Positions 36,910-48,416 of a stretch of 64,000 nt of DNA are shown piece by piece. Source of the DNA: Cercis canadensis (taxonomy: Eukaryota > Streptophyta > Magnoliopsida > Fabales > Fabaceae); assembly GCA_003255065.1 (NCBI GenBank), contig QAOA01006733.1, forward strand, positions 82,992-146,991. The letters are read 5' to 3'. A program made the translations under genes and the position numbers. Under the pieces are notes generated by a model. The model searched no databases, was not told where the DNA came from, and saw nothing but the letters and a program-made list of their open reading frames with translations. Every line of letters begins with the position of its first letter. The first letter of the stretch is position 1.

Positions 36910-37015
36910 GAAAGAATATTTATCAAGAATGTATTATTAATTATTTATTTCACTTTATTAATCATGATTAATCCAATAAATAAATAATTAATAATTTACT
37001 TCTGATAAATATTTA
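36910..37015. repeat. Imperfect palindrome, about 105 bp
   Basis: AATATTTATCAAGAA on the left pairs with TTCTGATAAATATTT on the right, with TATTAATTATTTATT against AATAAATAATTAATA inside. The loop region includes AATCATGATTAAT. It could be a tiny MITE or a hairpin; no expression evidence is available. Confidence 0.6.
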
Positions 37016-37488
37016 TCTTAAGTTATCTAGCTAAGTAATATCTAAAAAACACAGCTTACTTTAGTAACCATGATTGTGAATTTCGTGTCCAATCATGCTT
37101 ACATTTTTGTCCTAGGTTCTATCTTGGCATCCCCATCCCCCGTAGCAAGAAAAAAAAATGCTTACATAATGCCTTGACTGTACTATTATCTATCGGATAA
37201 GAATTTACATTTATACAGTTATTTGCTGGGAGCAGCTATAATAGCTCAGTTAATAAGGTAGTTGAGTAGGTATTGTCATTTATGTCGCCTTATTAAGTTT
37301 TAATGCTATTTGGACTTGTATATATCCTGCAGTTTTTACTTTTCTTGAGTCTAGTAGTAGAATTTTGCAGGTTTTTATCCTGTTTTAGGGTTACTTTTAT
37401 GAAACCAACTTTTTTATGTGATGAATGGTAAATAGGATCTATTGTATATACCAACAGCATCTTCAATTACATTAACAAATCATCTTAC

Positions 37489-37984
37489 CAATATCATTCA
37501 TTAGAGAGATACTAGTGTTGAATCTGCCTCGTTGGCACATTCTAGAAGTTATCCAATCGAACTTTGAATCATTTACATTGCTGCCTAAATTAGAAATATA
37601 ATATTATTTACAAAGGGAGGAGTAGATTAACATGCTTTTCGTTTTCATTTTTGGAATATCAGCACTTGATCTACCAGCTGGAGGCTTTGGTGACGCAGAA
37701 CTCCAATCAGATTTTGGCTGAGTATAGCGTTGACGCCTCATATACGTTGCACCATTCATCTAATCAAACTCTGAATTCTCCACTGGCATGGTTTGCACAA
37801 TTAACGTCAATGCAAAAAAAATGAAACCATTTTACAGTGAAAATTAAAAGAGAGAAAGAGAGCTAATATTGAGCTACTCACTGGGTTCAGTAGCCTCGAC
37901 TATTTCTGAGCAAACACTTGAGAAGAGAAGAGAAAAGCAAGTGCAAGACCAAGGAAAAGAAAACCCTTTGAGTAATTAAGCCAT
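37489..37984 (-). pseudogene. EFDW-module gene remnant, copy 3 (signal-peptide end)
   Basis: Minus strand. Exon 1 (37984-37882) starts at an ATG and, allowing one inserted T after codon 2, encodes a signal peptide (KGFLFLGLALAFLFSSQVFA) before a GTGAGT donor; a second small indel follows the peptide. Exon 2 (37782 to about 37640) begins MENSEFD, then has TAG where the other modules have Trp, and continues to IPKMK. Exon 3 (37584-37489, 96 bp, phase 1 to 1) has acceptor TTTAG and donor GTAAGA and encodes KFDWITSRMCQRGRF...LMNDI. No terminal exon is seen. This copy shows the family was secreted. It lies 2.3 kb from the third receptor gene, in the opposite orientation. Family unknown to me. Confidence 0.6.
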
Positions 37985-39963
37985 ATCTCTTGTTAAAGAA
38001 GTTGTTGTAAAAACAATGGCTGAGACACCCAAATGCATTTCTATCCACACATACATATAGTGGACTCTAGCTCAGCCTACGCAACAAACAGAGAGAGCAA
38101 GGGTGAAATTTGGAAGATGACCAGTGTTGATGTTCAAGAGTCCATTTTTGTTAAGAATAGATAGATAAAAGCTCAAAAATAATTTTATATATAACAATCT
38201 TAACCTTAAGAGAGTAGCAGAAGTAACGTAAATAACCTGAATTTTATTATTTTTTATTTTCTTATCGTGGAATGTGCATATTGAACGGTTAATTTACATT
38301 GGTATTTTATTAATGCTTTTCATTAAACCTATACCATACTTGCACTCCTTTTTTTTGAAAAAAAAAAAAAAAAACTATACTTGAACCATCCATTTGCTCT
38401 AACTATTGCAATAAAAAGATTACAAATTCTATAAATGTCATTTGATTAATGGCATGCTCTACGATCATGATGTTGTAGAGACCGATATGGCTCAGCTTTT
38501 ATAGCATATGTTTTGGCTAGGTTTCCTTATTTTATATAGTTATTTTAATGATTTGTTATTATATCAGTTCTATAGTTGGTTGCTTACTTGCTTTCATTTT
38601 TTTCCCATTGACGATTTCACCCAAAACCATATTTGAAAAGCCAATCTATTTTTTTGTTACAAAAATGGGTAAGGAGGAGTACTGGTACCCTAATATAAAT
38701 ATCTTAAGGAGCATTACCTAGCAAAAGGAAATCATTTTTTTTTTAATATTATCTAATTCCATTTTGCTAATTAAATCTTCTTTACCCTTTGGTAACCCCA
38801 TAATCTTATACTTTTTTTAAACTTTTGCAAATTTCAAAAGTCCATTGTAAGCACCAATATTTTCCTTTTAGGTTTAAATATATTATAAGTCCTTATAGTT
38901 TGGATGAATTTTGAATCAAGTTCCCATAGTTTTTTTTTTTTTTTTTTTCTCTCTTTTGGAGTGCTTATAGTTTGAACTTTTTTTAATTAGGTCTCTGCTA
39001 TTACCTCCAGTTATAACTCTGTCAGTTTAGTACTCATATGATAAACAACTTGTCTATGTAGCGATAAAAGAAGCTGATGTGACGCCAAAGTGAGATAAAT
39101 ATTGGATTCTATTTGTCGTTTCTCACCCTAATTTTCATAAATTTGGAAAAATTTGAGCCACATGTCTTGCATGTGCGTTTGATGGATGTCAATTTGTGTG
39201 TCACTTTAGCGCCACGTAAGCTTCATCTATTGTGACATGGAGAAGTTGTTTGTCATGTCAACACTAAACTAACAGAGTTATAACCCGAAGTGATTTCAAT
39301 GACCAAATTAAAAAAATTTCAAACTATGTAGCCCCCAAAAAAGGAAAAAAATTATAGGAACGTGATTAAAAATTCGTTCAAACTATAAGAATATATAGTA
39401 CCTTCATAAATTCTTCTTTTTATTATATATATGTTTTTTGAGGCTAGTAAGCAAGCACCAATGTTTCTGGACAAGCTGAAAGGGATCTTCCATAAAGCCC
39501 AGACAAGGTCTGGGCTTATAAATTGATATAGCCCAAAGGCAAAAAGCCCACATATTATAGTGAATCATTTTGGCCCATGACTTGCATTCATTTTCAAATT
39601 TCGTTTTTGTTTTTTTAGTATAAAAAAGTTTAAAATTAGAGGAGGCTAATTAATTCTAAGGTTAATGCATGTCACAGGTCTTAACAAAAAATTATAATGA
39701 TACTTATAGATTGCTTACTAAAAGGAATTGTTTGTAGTGAGATTCAAATTTAGACTTTACAAATAAAGTAATTCAATCCTTACTAGCTAAACGAACTCCT
39801 ATTGGCTCAAATTATGTATTTAAGCAAACTTCTCATATACGGGGAATTGAAGTATCTAACTATTAGTATCATATTCATATTATTCAGAGAGTACCCTTAC
39901 CATTTCAAAAAAAAAATGATTTTTCCTCTCTTCCCTGCATATTCCAGTGCGAAGTTATCTTCA
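37985..39963. other. Intergenic with a foldback element
   Basis: Apart from the family B foldback element at 38873-39401, I see no gene. A segment near 39700-39810 resembles 16000-16085 (shared 'gtagtgaga(t/g)tcaaa(t/c)tta' and 'taattcaatc/taatttgata' order), a short dispersed repeat. Confidence 0.4.
38873..39401. mobile_element. Long foldback element, family B copy 2
   Basis: Same plan and words as 29763-30223: outer GTTTAAATATATTATAAG with the reverse of the right end matching loosely, inner TTATAGTTTG arms, and GATGTGACGCCAAAGTGA pairing with TCACTTTAGCGCCACGTAAG on the other side. The arms have diverged more than in copy 1. Non-coding; target duplication not resolved. Confidence 0.7.
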
Positions 39964-42860
39964 ATGGCCAAAGACAGCAGGATTTTAATCATTGGAGCCA
40001 CAGGGTACATAGGAAAATTCCTAGTTGACGTAAGCATAAAAGAAGAACACCCCACTTTTGCTTTGGTCAGGGAATGCCCAGTCTCTAATCCTGAGAAGGC
40101 AAAGCTCATTGAGAGCTTCAAGAGCTCTGGAGTTACACTACTCTATGTCTGTGTTTGGTGTTTTAACAATTCCAATGTTAATATTATGCTTCAATAACTT
40201 ATTTCAATCTAACTATTCTGAGTTTCTGACCTCTCTCTCAATTTTTTTTTTTTTATTTAATGACTAAAAGGGTGATATTCAGGATCATGAAAATTTGGTG
40301 AAGGCAATTAGACAAGTAGATATGGTAATATCTGCAGTTGGGGGTAAAATGGTAACTGATCAAGTGAAGATCATATCTGCCATCAAAGAAGCTGGAAACA
40401 TAAAGGCAAGCCCTTTCTGCTAATTTTCTCAAAAAAGTGCTCAGCTCTTTTTGTTGTTTTAATTGCATGAACAATTTACTATAAGTTCTTGTTGAGACTT
40501 GTGACATGTCTTGATTTTGGAATATGGTAACTTCCCTTCAATCTAAACTTTTATGTACTAAAAAAAATTATATTGGCAATAAAATTAATATAAAGTTGAT
40601 TTAGAGGTTAAGAGCCTTTGGAATTTGGTCAAGATGTGGATCGTCACCATGCAGTAGAAGCAGCTGCTAGTGTTTTGGAAGTGAAAGTGAAAATCAGAAG
40701 AGAAGTTGAGGCTGCAGGGATTCCTTACACTTGTGTCTCATCCAAGGAGATGGAAATGTGAAAGGTACTTAGACTAAAATTAAGCACCATATTAGATATT
40801 TGAATTAGAGAAAATTTCACATACTTCTATTGAGATTTGATGAAATTACAAGAATATTTGTTTACGTTTTGAAATTACAAATATCCCAGCAAGTGCAATT
40901 TTAAGGGGATGTGTAGGTTATGTACTTATGTTAAAGCTAAATAAAAGTAAGGGGAGTTTCTAAAGTGACAGGAGATTTGTATAATTTCTAAAACAAGGAA
41001 AATGGNATTAGAGAAAATTTCACATACCTCTATTGAGATTTGATGAAATTACAAGAATATTTGTTTACGTTTTGAAATTACAAATATCCCATCAAGTGCA
41101 ATTTTAAGGGGATGTGTAGGTTATGTACTTATGTTAAAGCTAAATAAAAGTAAGGGGAGTTTCTAAAGTGACAGGAGATTTGTATAATTTCTAAAACAAG
41201 GAAAATGACATGTGTAATTTAAGCAAATATCATGAGAAATTAATGTAGTTTATTCTTTAAATTAATAATGATAATTATATACTATTTTAGTGCACACTTG
41301 TGCATGCTACTTGTGTATTTGGATAATATTGATATGCAGTCAATAGAAACACTAGGTAGATATGATATAATATTATATTATAGATATTTGACAGATTTTT
41401 GATACACAATAACTTAATTTAAAATGAGTTTATAAATTTTAAAAACGTTTCTTTACATATGTATTTGAACACTAAATAACTTAATTTAAAATGAGTTTAT
41501 GATATAATTTTTTTTTACATAAAGTTTTTTTTATATAAACATTTAAATAAGCTGTTTATCTAAACAGAGCGAATGTCAATTTATTTTACAATGAATTTGA
41601 GAAATTTCCATTTTTGTCAATGTTGCACTGTTGGGTGTGATGAGGATGTGAGAAAAGTAATGAGATTTGAACCTTTGTGAAGCTTTTGGCTCCCTACAAG
41701 AGATTGATGATCAGATTATATGGGAACTTCCCATTCATCTCTCGGTTCGAAGTGAATTATGTGTTATTATATATTAAAAATAATTAAACTTTACATTGAA
41801 TCATGTGCATCAAGTTTAAAAAATTGTAAAAATTGCTAAATATTTTTACTATCAATAAGATATCTTCAATTCTTAATTATTTTAATAATATGATTGAGAC
41901 ATTTTCTTATTAGGTGATAATGTAGAGTGAATCAAATTCAAGCTCAATTAATATATAGAATATGAATTTTTCTTTTTGATAACTAAGTAGCAGAATAACG
42001 CCGATCATTAGAAAAAAGAAAAAAGAAAAAGAAAGATACAAGTTCTAGCATTGCCAACTTTCCAAACTTTAAGAAAAGGAGTTCCACATGACATTCCATC
42101 AAAAAGATGCCGTCTCCCATGACATACTCAACATGACACCTATTCATTCTTTTTTTTTTTTTCCCCCTTTACCTATTATTAATTTCTCTTTGATATTTTT
42201 TTTATTTATTTATGTGTTTGAGGAGTTTTGGTAACAGAGGAGGACGTTGCAACTTATACCATGAAAGCTGTGGATCACCCAAGAACATTGAAAAAGTCCT
42301 TCTACCTAAGACCCTGCTAATGTGTTGTCTTTCAACGAGCTCATTTCCTTGTGGGACAAGAAAATTGGCAACACCCTTGAGAGGATTTATGTTTCAGAGG
42401 ATCAGATTCTTAAGGACATAATTCAAGGTCAGTGACAATTAGCTACTGTTACATAATCAAATTGGTAGGGGGAAATAAAAAAAGAAAAGGAAAGATATAG
42501 TCCCCATCAATAAGTCAACTTTTGAGGCCTCTTAATTGTTTAATCAACCGTTATGCAAAAAGATAATGCAGTAATCAACTGGTATATTATTCTAAGTTCA
42601 AAATTAAACTTGTCCATTTCTTATTTTGTAATCAATAAATATACAACTTGAATTTGCATGGTGTCTTTAATTTCATTCCTTTGGATTTCTTCAGCGTTGC
42701 CTTTTCCTTTGAACTATCGCTTAGCAATAAGGCACTACTACTGGTGAAGGCAGATGGTACCAACTTTCAGATTGAGTCTTATTTTGGTGTGGAGGCTTCT
42801 GAACTTTATCCAGAGGTGAACTAAACTACCTTTGACCAATATTTGAATCAATTTGCGTGA
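39964..42860 (+). pseudogene. Phenylcoumaran benzylic ether reductase-like (NmrA/isoflavone reductase family) pseudogene
   Basis: Exon 1 (39964-40146) encodes an NADPH-binding start with IIGATGYIGK and ends SGVTLLY before GTCTGT. Exon 2 (40271-40405) gives GDIQDHENLVKAIRQVDMVI...EAGNIK; its donor is GC, not GT. Exon 3 (about 40604-40766) has a frame disruption at the usual FFPSEFG segment (DVDRHHAVEAA follows) and then an internal deletion joining VSS to the GDGNVK segment. Exon 4 (about 42225-42428) gives EEDVATYTMKAVDHPRTLKK, then a frameshift, then ERIYVSEDQILKDI in another frame. The last exon holds VKADGTNFQIESYFGVEASE, a TAA where the family continues, and TTFDQYLNQFA with a stop at 42858-42860. 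Functional relatives reduce lignan/neolignan-type phenylcoumarans in the cytosol. At least four independent lesions show this copy is dead. Confidence 0.85.
40804..41208. repeat. Direct duplication around an N inside the reductase pseudogene intron
   Basis: 40804-41005 and 41007-41208 are almost identical (both begin ATTAGAGAAAATTTCACATA), separated by one N at 41006. Likely an unmerged contig overlap, so the true intron is probably about 200 bp shorter. Confidence 0.85.
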
Positions 42861-45630
42861 AATCTGCTGTACCCTATGTCAATAAGACTAAGGCCACATT
42901 TGTGGGATTGGTCTTGACTCTGCTTCTATTACAGAAAAATCTCTGCTTCAGATTATGAAACTTCCTACTCCTTCTTTTTTTTTTATTTTCCGGATACTTT
43001 TAGTTATAACTTTAAATTCAAACACACAATTCGTAAATCTTAAAAATGATATTAGTATCACTCAGCTACAATATCTTTTTTACCTGTCAAGGACTTGCTT
43101 CCATCTATTATATCAGAAATTGTATGTAATTAACTTTTATCACGAGTCTTATTGTCATTTTTCCTTTGCTTTTCATGACTTTGTATTGATATTCAAGAAA
43201 GTTCTAATTTCTAATTTGACGAAGAATTGAAATATCATCTAGGAGTAGGGGTGGCAAAAGAACAAGACCTGAGTTACACAAGTTTGGGTTCAGTATAAAT
43301 GAGTTTTTTTTTGGTAACACAGTATAAATGAGTTTGAGCACAAACAACAAACATGCCGTTAGGTTTGTTACACAATCAGAGGAGGAAGAATAACAAAAAA
43401 CACAGCAGAAAACAAAGTAACAGAAGTAGTTTTTTGTGGCAGAAAATTCTTAAACGAGTTTCATTCATTTTGCTGCTATATATACAAGATACTAACAGTA
43501 TATAGTTAGTTTAAACTACAATAAAGAGTAGGTTTTGTTCCATACCAAACCTTATAATTTTTTTTTTTTCACAAAACAAGCATTACCATACATACATTTA
43601 CAACTAATAAAATAGCATATTAGATTTAATGCATAAACAAAATATGATATTTTCTTAGCTTAGAGTACTTAGAAAAAAATCTCATAATCTAACAGGGTTT
43701 ATCCATGTTACCTGTATTAATCCAAATAACACATATTAATGTTTAATTAGGTTAAATTAAATAGGTGGTGTCATATCACTTTTATGAAATGAAATGATCA
43801 TGTTTGATTTATTAACTTTTTTTAACCAGCACATATAGGCTATGGAATGAAATGATCATGTTTCATACCACTTTTAGTATGAAATGCAATAGCATTGTTA
43901 ACAAGTTAAATTCATACAAAACTACCACGGATTTAAGATAATTGTCCAAGGAACTAGTTGCATTGCATCTAACAGAGAAATCATAAGAAGATACTAGCTT
44001 TGGCACAGCAGCATATGGACACTTTCAACAAAAAGATGAATGAAAATGATTGATTCTTTCTTGGTATCAAACATAGGTAAGTGTCCACATTTTGCACTCT
44101 TTTTGCAAGCAAACACTTGACTGGAATAAATCTTGAAGAAGACGCCAAATAAATATCATGTTATTTAAATTGACCTATATAATACCCTTCAATCACATAG
44201 AAAAACTACATGAATCGTCACCCCTAATTATACGTCATGCTAAAAGTTTTAGGTCTTTTGTCATATAGCACTAATTGGTTGCTGTGTTCATATAGCATTA
44301 TGAAAACCTGTTCATGATAGGCCCCCAAATGTGGGCTCCTGCTAATTATTCTCAAACATTCTTTTGTTGGTTCCTTTCTGAGGTTGTGGCTTTATAGCTA
44401 TGTTTATGGCTGGAAATGACTTGAGTTTGGCCATTTCCAATGCCTTTCAGTAGTTGCTGATGTCATTCAATTCTGCTCCATTAACTAAAATCAATTGAAA
44501 AAAGCGTGAGTAAATGTCTCGTCGTTTTATTGTTGTTATTCTTATTATAATTTGTTTCAACTATACTTTTGAAAGGGGTTTAGAATTAATTGAAAAATCT
44601 CAAGAGAGAAAGTAGAGGTTTAAGGTAGGGGACAACTCTGTATATGGGAAAAGCAGGAGAGGTCAAACTATGACAGCCATATCACTAATACTAAATGGTG
44701 AACCAATTGCTAGCAGTACTATCATAAGATCTCTTCAAAGAATAGTTATGTGATACACAGTAACCTAAGGAGATCCTAGTCTACAAACCTTAAGTTCAGC
44801 ACTCCACGGGCATGTTTTATTTCTAATAATGCTATCTATATATACATAATTTATGCAATGTCAATTTTGTGTAACAGTGTTAATGACTTGTGAGTTTAAT
44901 AACACATCATCTGATAATAAAAAACAAGAGGTTAATGTCAATGGTTCTATTCCTGCTATATATTTCACTCCTGATTAACATCAACATTCTATGACAATGA
45001 GCAAAATTTGGGAGATTAGGTTAATCCTAAATCGCTGCAGAATCAAGTACAATGGTGGTTGTTGCAACCAAATGCTTAGTACATGATTGGTGGCTGGAGA
45101 ACTTTCAGATTGGAATCTAATTTATGTGATTATATTCTCACCCCACTTAGGTACAAATGAGGCATATACAATAGTGGATGTACCAACGAGAATGAGAACA
45201 TAGCAATCACTTCATTATTTATTAAACCTTAATCTAACTCGGATTACATTAAATTATCATATCTTTTTGCAGAATTTAAGGAACCATAATGTAGCAGAAG
45301 CCCCCAAAGCTGCAAGATACATGAAAATAACATAGAATCCAATTGTTTGTCTGTGTAAATGTAAGTTGATGTGAAAACGACACACTGAATTATTGGTCAT
45401 GTGTTAAACAACAATTGGATTATACAAGTCTTAAATACAGCTTGTCATTTTAGCAAATCACCAGAGAAGACCGCCAACCATGAACCACCATGACTAAATC
45501 TAATGATAATAAACTTCCAACTTTCTCACCTCACCAATCTACCCATTTTGTCAAACACATACCCACTTTCTATTTTCTCTTTTCACCTTTCTCTTCAACT
45601 CTTTGAACTCTCACCAACTTTGAATCACCA
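42861..45630. other. Intergenic, no gene recognised
   Basis: AT-rich DNA. 43243-43320 includes a hAT-like end (TAGGGGTGGCAAAAG). The open frames, up to 91 codons, lack domains. The last part is the promoter of the kinase-like gene. Confidence 0.5.
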
Positions 45631-45640
45631 TATATAAGCT
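45631..45640 (+). promoter_or_regulatory. TATA box of the kinase-like gene
   Basis: TATATAAGCT lies 128 bp upstream of the ATG at 45759, in a pyrimidine-rich promoter context. Transcription would be expected to begin about 30 bp downstream, giving a leader of roughly 95 bp without an upstream ATG. Confidence 0.6.
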
Positions 45641-45758
45641 ACTTTCCATAACCTCTTTGACATACCATACCTTACCATCCAATCTCTTCCTCTATTCCCT
45701 TCTTAACCATTCAATTAACCCTTCAACTAGAAAAGGGTAATTGCTAAAATCATCAAAA

Positions 45759-46760
45759 ATGAAGCACGGTGAGCTTATTGCTTATGATTTGATCATGGTT
45801 GGTTTATCCCTATCTATCATCGTTCTGGGTATTTTCCTGTTTCTTGTTTGCAAGAAGAAACCTGTTAAATCTGAAGAAACACTCCCTGTGAAGCTTTGTG
45901 CTCGTGCATTCCCTTTAACAGATATTGATACTGCCACTGATGGCTTCAATCAGAGGAGAATTGTGGGTAAGGGTCGCCTAGGGATTGTATATGCAGGGGT
46001 GCTAGAAAAAGAAGAACTTGTAGCAGTTAAGAGGATCAATCCCCTCTTTGTTCTGAGCAATGCAGGATTTGGATTCTCATCAATTTTGAAAAGACTCTCC
46101 TTAGCTCAGCACCCCAATATAGTTCCCATTATTGGGTTTTCAGAAGCACCGGGAGAGAGAATTATACTAATGGAGTTTGTGAGAATGGTGAGCTTAGACT
46201 TCTATTTGCATCAAAACTCAGAAGGGGCTTCACTTTTGGGTTGGAACCAAAGGTTCAGGATTGCAGCAGGAGCGGCTAGAGGGCTTGAGTATTTGCATGA
46301 AGTGGTGGCACCAAATATTGTTCATGGGTGTGTCAAGTCCTCAAATATTCTAATTGATGTGAATTTCTGTGCTAGGATTTCTGATTATGGGCTTAATTTT
46401 TGTGCACCGCAAGAGAAGAGAGGCCTAGTGGGGTATGTGGATGATGAGTATTGGAATCATAGAGGTGGTGGTGCTTGCAAGGAAAGTGATGTTTATGGGT
46501 TAGGGATGGTGTTGTTGGAGCTTTTAAGTGGAAGAGGGTGTGAAGAAGGGTTATTAGCAAAGTGGGCATTGCCTTTGATTAGGGAAATCAGGTATAGTGA
46601 ACTTTTGGATCCAAGATTGGTTATTCCTTCTGAAATGAAGCCTCTAGTTAGATTGGCCAAAGTTGCTTCAGCTTGTGTTGGCAATTCAAGAAAATGCAGG
46701 CCTTCCATTGTTGAAGTGGTAGCCATTCTGAAGAATTTAGAGATGGAAGTGTGCCTTTGA
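45759..46760 (+). CDS. Membrane-anchored serine/threonine kinase-like protein, predicted pseudokinase
   Basis: A single exon of 333 aa. The open frame extends to a TTG at 45741, but the first ATG is 45759. A short extracellular N-terminus and one membrane helix (about residues 7-30, ending CKKK) lead into a kinase domain: glycine loop GKGRLGIVYAG near 69, VAVKRI near 90, HPNIVPIIGF, then VHGCVKSSNILID near 188 where active kinases have HRD. The catalytic Asp is therefore Cys. ISDYGL replaces DFG but keeps its Asp, and the APE segment reads DDEYW. There is no sizeable ectodomain. It resembles the short CRINKLY4-related kinase-like group of Arabidopsis (from memory At1g28390, At3g51990 and At5g23170). 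It probably signals by protein interaction rather than phosphotransfer (inference). The ORF is intact and has a TATA box. Confidence 0.85.
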   Translation: MKHGELIAYDLIMVGLSLSIIVLGIFLFLVCKKKPVKSEETLPVKLCARAFPLTDIDTATDGFNQRRIVGKGRLGIVYAGVLEKEELVAVKRINPLFVLSNAGFGFSSILKRLSLAQHPNIVPIIGFSEAPGERIILMEFVRMVSLDFYLHQNSEGASLLGWNQRFRIAAGAARGLEYLHEVVAPNIVHGCVKSSNILIDVNFCARISDYGLNFCAPQEKRGLVGYVDDEYWNHRGGGACKESDVYGLGMVLLELLSGRGCEEGLLAKWALPLIREIRYSELLDPRLVIPSEMKPLVRLAKVASACVGNSRKCRPSIVEVVAILKNLEMEVCL

Positions 46761-47461
46761 ATTTGATGCACTTGCTCATGTCTTTCCCCAAACATATGTT
46801 GTGAATTGGCCAATTCAGAAATTGACCCATAACCCACAAAATGAAACAGGTAGCAAGAATCTCTGGTGCATGGAAATTTTCAATCTTATCATATGATAAA
46901 GACCCAAATGAAAAAGTCAGAAATTTTGGTGTATTTGACTTTCACGGGATGCTGTTTTGCTAAAAAAATGGTACATATTCATGAGGGGCATTATCTCTAG
47001 AAGTGACAGCTTGAGACATTAGAAATGAGAAATTTGTGGTGATATGTTGAAATGGAAAGATGGGACGGTGCTTTGTCCTTAGGGCGGTGAATTTAATCTG
47101 TGGTTCCGTGTGGAGTAGGGTGTCCATTTGGGGACCAAACGTTTCCCATGATATGTTTTCTTCTAAGCTTCAATGATCTTTTAAGTTGTGTATATATTAT
47201 ATATATACTGCTTTTTTCAGCTCGTGATTGTATTATCATGTATCATTAATTAGTACATAGTTGTAGAATTACAAAGATTAATTATGGATTACATTATCTA
47301 TACGTCAGAGGTTTATAAGGAGCCCACTTTTGGCTTTCATTGGATGGTGATTGCTTGTATTGTTGTCATTATTTTATGTTGGAAATCCTGCATTTTAATA
47401 TTAATGTTGCTATTAGATTCTTGTGTCTTGTCTGTAAAGGACAGGTTGTTAGGCCGATGAA
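46761..47461. other. 3' flank of the kinase-like gene
   Basis: AT-rich 3' flank with no other gene. The minus-strand frames overlapping 46493-46839 are shadows of the kinase-like gene. Confidence 0.5.
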
Positions 47462-47752
47462 TTTTCTAATGCTGTTTATTTGATCCTAATCTTAAGTGTT
47501 AACATTATTCTATTAATCTTGAAAGCAAGAGTAAGAAAATCTGAAATTCATTGGATTTGCCAACAAGTAGCTAGGAGGGTTGGTAGAAAATTTCACCACT
47601 ACACTGCTTTTCTAATGCTGTTTATTTGATCGTAATCTTAAGTGTTAACATTATTCTATTAATCTTGAAAGCAAGAGTAAGAAAATCTGAAATTCATTGG
47701 ATTTGCCAACAAGTAGCTAGGAGGTTGGTAGAAAATTTCACCGATACACTGC
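47462..47752. repeat. Tandem duplication, 2 x 146 bp
   Basis: Both units begin TTTTCTAATGCTGTTTATTT and end near ACACTGC, differing at only a few positions. Unlike the other direct duplications there is no N between the units, so this may be a genuine tandem duplication. Confidence 0.9.
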
Positions 47753-47920
47753 TTTTGTAATTTATGATTAGAAATTCAATGCTTTTATTTTTTTAAGCCA
47801 TTAAATATGATATAATAATTATAGATTTATATAATTTACAAAATGTCAAGATTAAAAAAAATAGTAATTTTGTCAATTCTTACTTAGCCAATTTTATTTT
47901 CCCTTTCAACATTTTTTTTT

Positions 47921-48416
47921 GGCTTAGTCCTTCTATTTTAACAACTTAGAATTTTTTGGTCTCTCTTATTTAAAAATAAACAATTTAGCCACTCTATATT
48001 CATAACATATACAATTTTGGTCATTCCATCTTTGAGTCAAAAATTTTCAAATCTAACTTAAGGTATAAAGTTCTTCATTTTACAATCTCACCGTTCAAAT
48101 TAAAGAGTTATGTCTTGCGAATCTCCCCACAAAATTTTAGCTCGATCCAACGGTAGGACTCAACCCAAAATACTAAAACTATAAATTTTTATCTAGTCGG
48201 ATATCTAGATTCATTCACTATTAGATCGAGTTAAAATTTTGTGGGGACATTCATAAGACATAACTTTTCAATATGAACGGTATGATTATAAATCAGAGAA
48301 CTTTACATCTTAAAATAAACATTAGAAATTTTGGCTTAAAGAAAAAAGGAACTAAATTATTTATTTTTAAATAAGAGGGAATTATTAAAATAAGATGACT
48401 AAAATTATAATTAATT
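47921..48416. mobile_element. Foldback MITE, about 500 bp, most complete copy of its family
   Basis: The left arm (GGCTTAGTCCTTCTATTTTA, then CTCTCTTATTTAAAAATAAA) pairs with the right arm (TTTATTTTTAAATAAGAGGG, then TAAAATAAGATGACTAAAAT). The inner arms share CCCCACAAAATTTTAGCTCG against CGAGTTAAAATTTTGTGGGG. The centre lies near 48185. Related partial copies are at 20763-20977 and 57286-57600. Confidence 0.75.
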
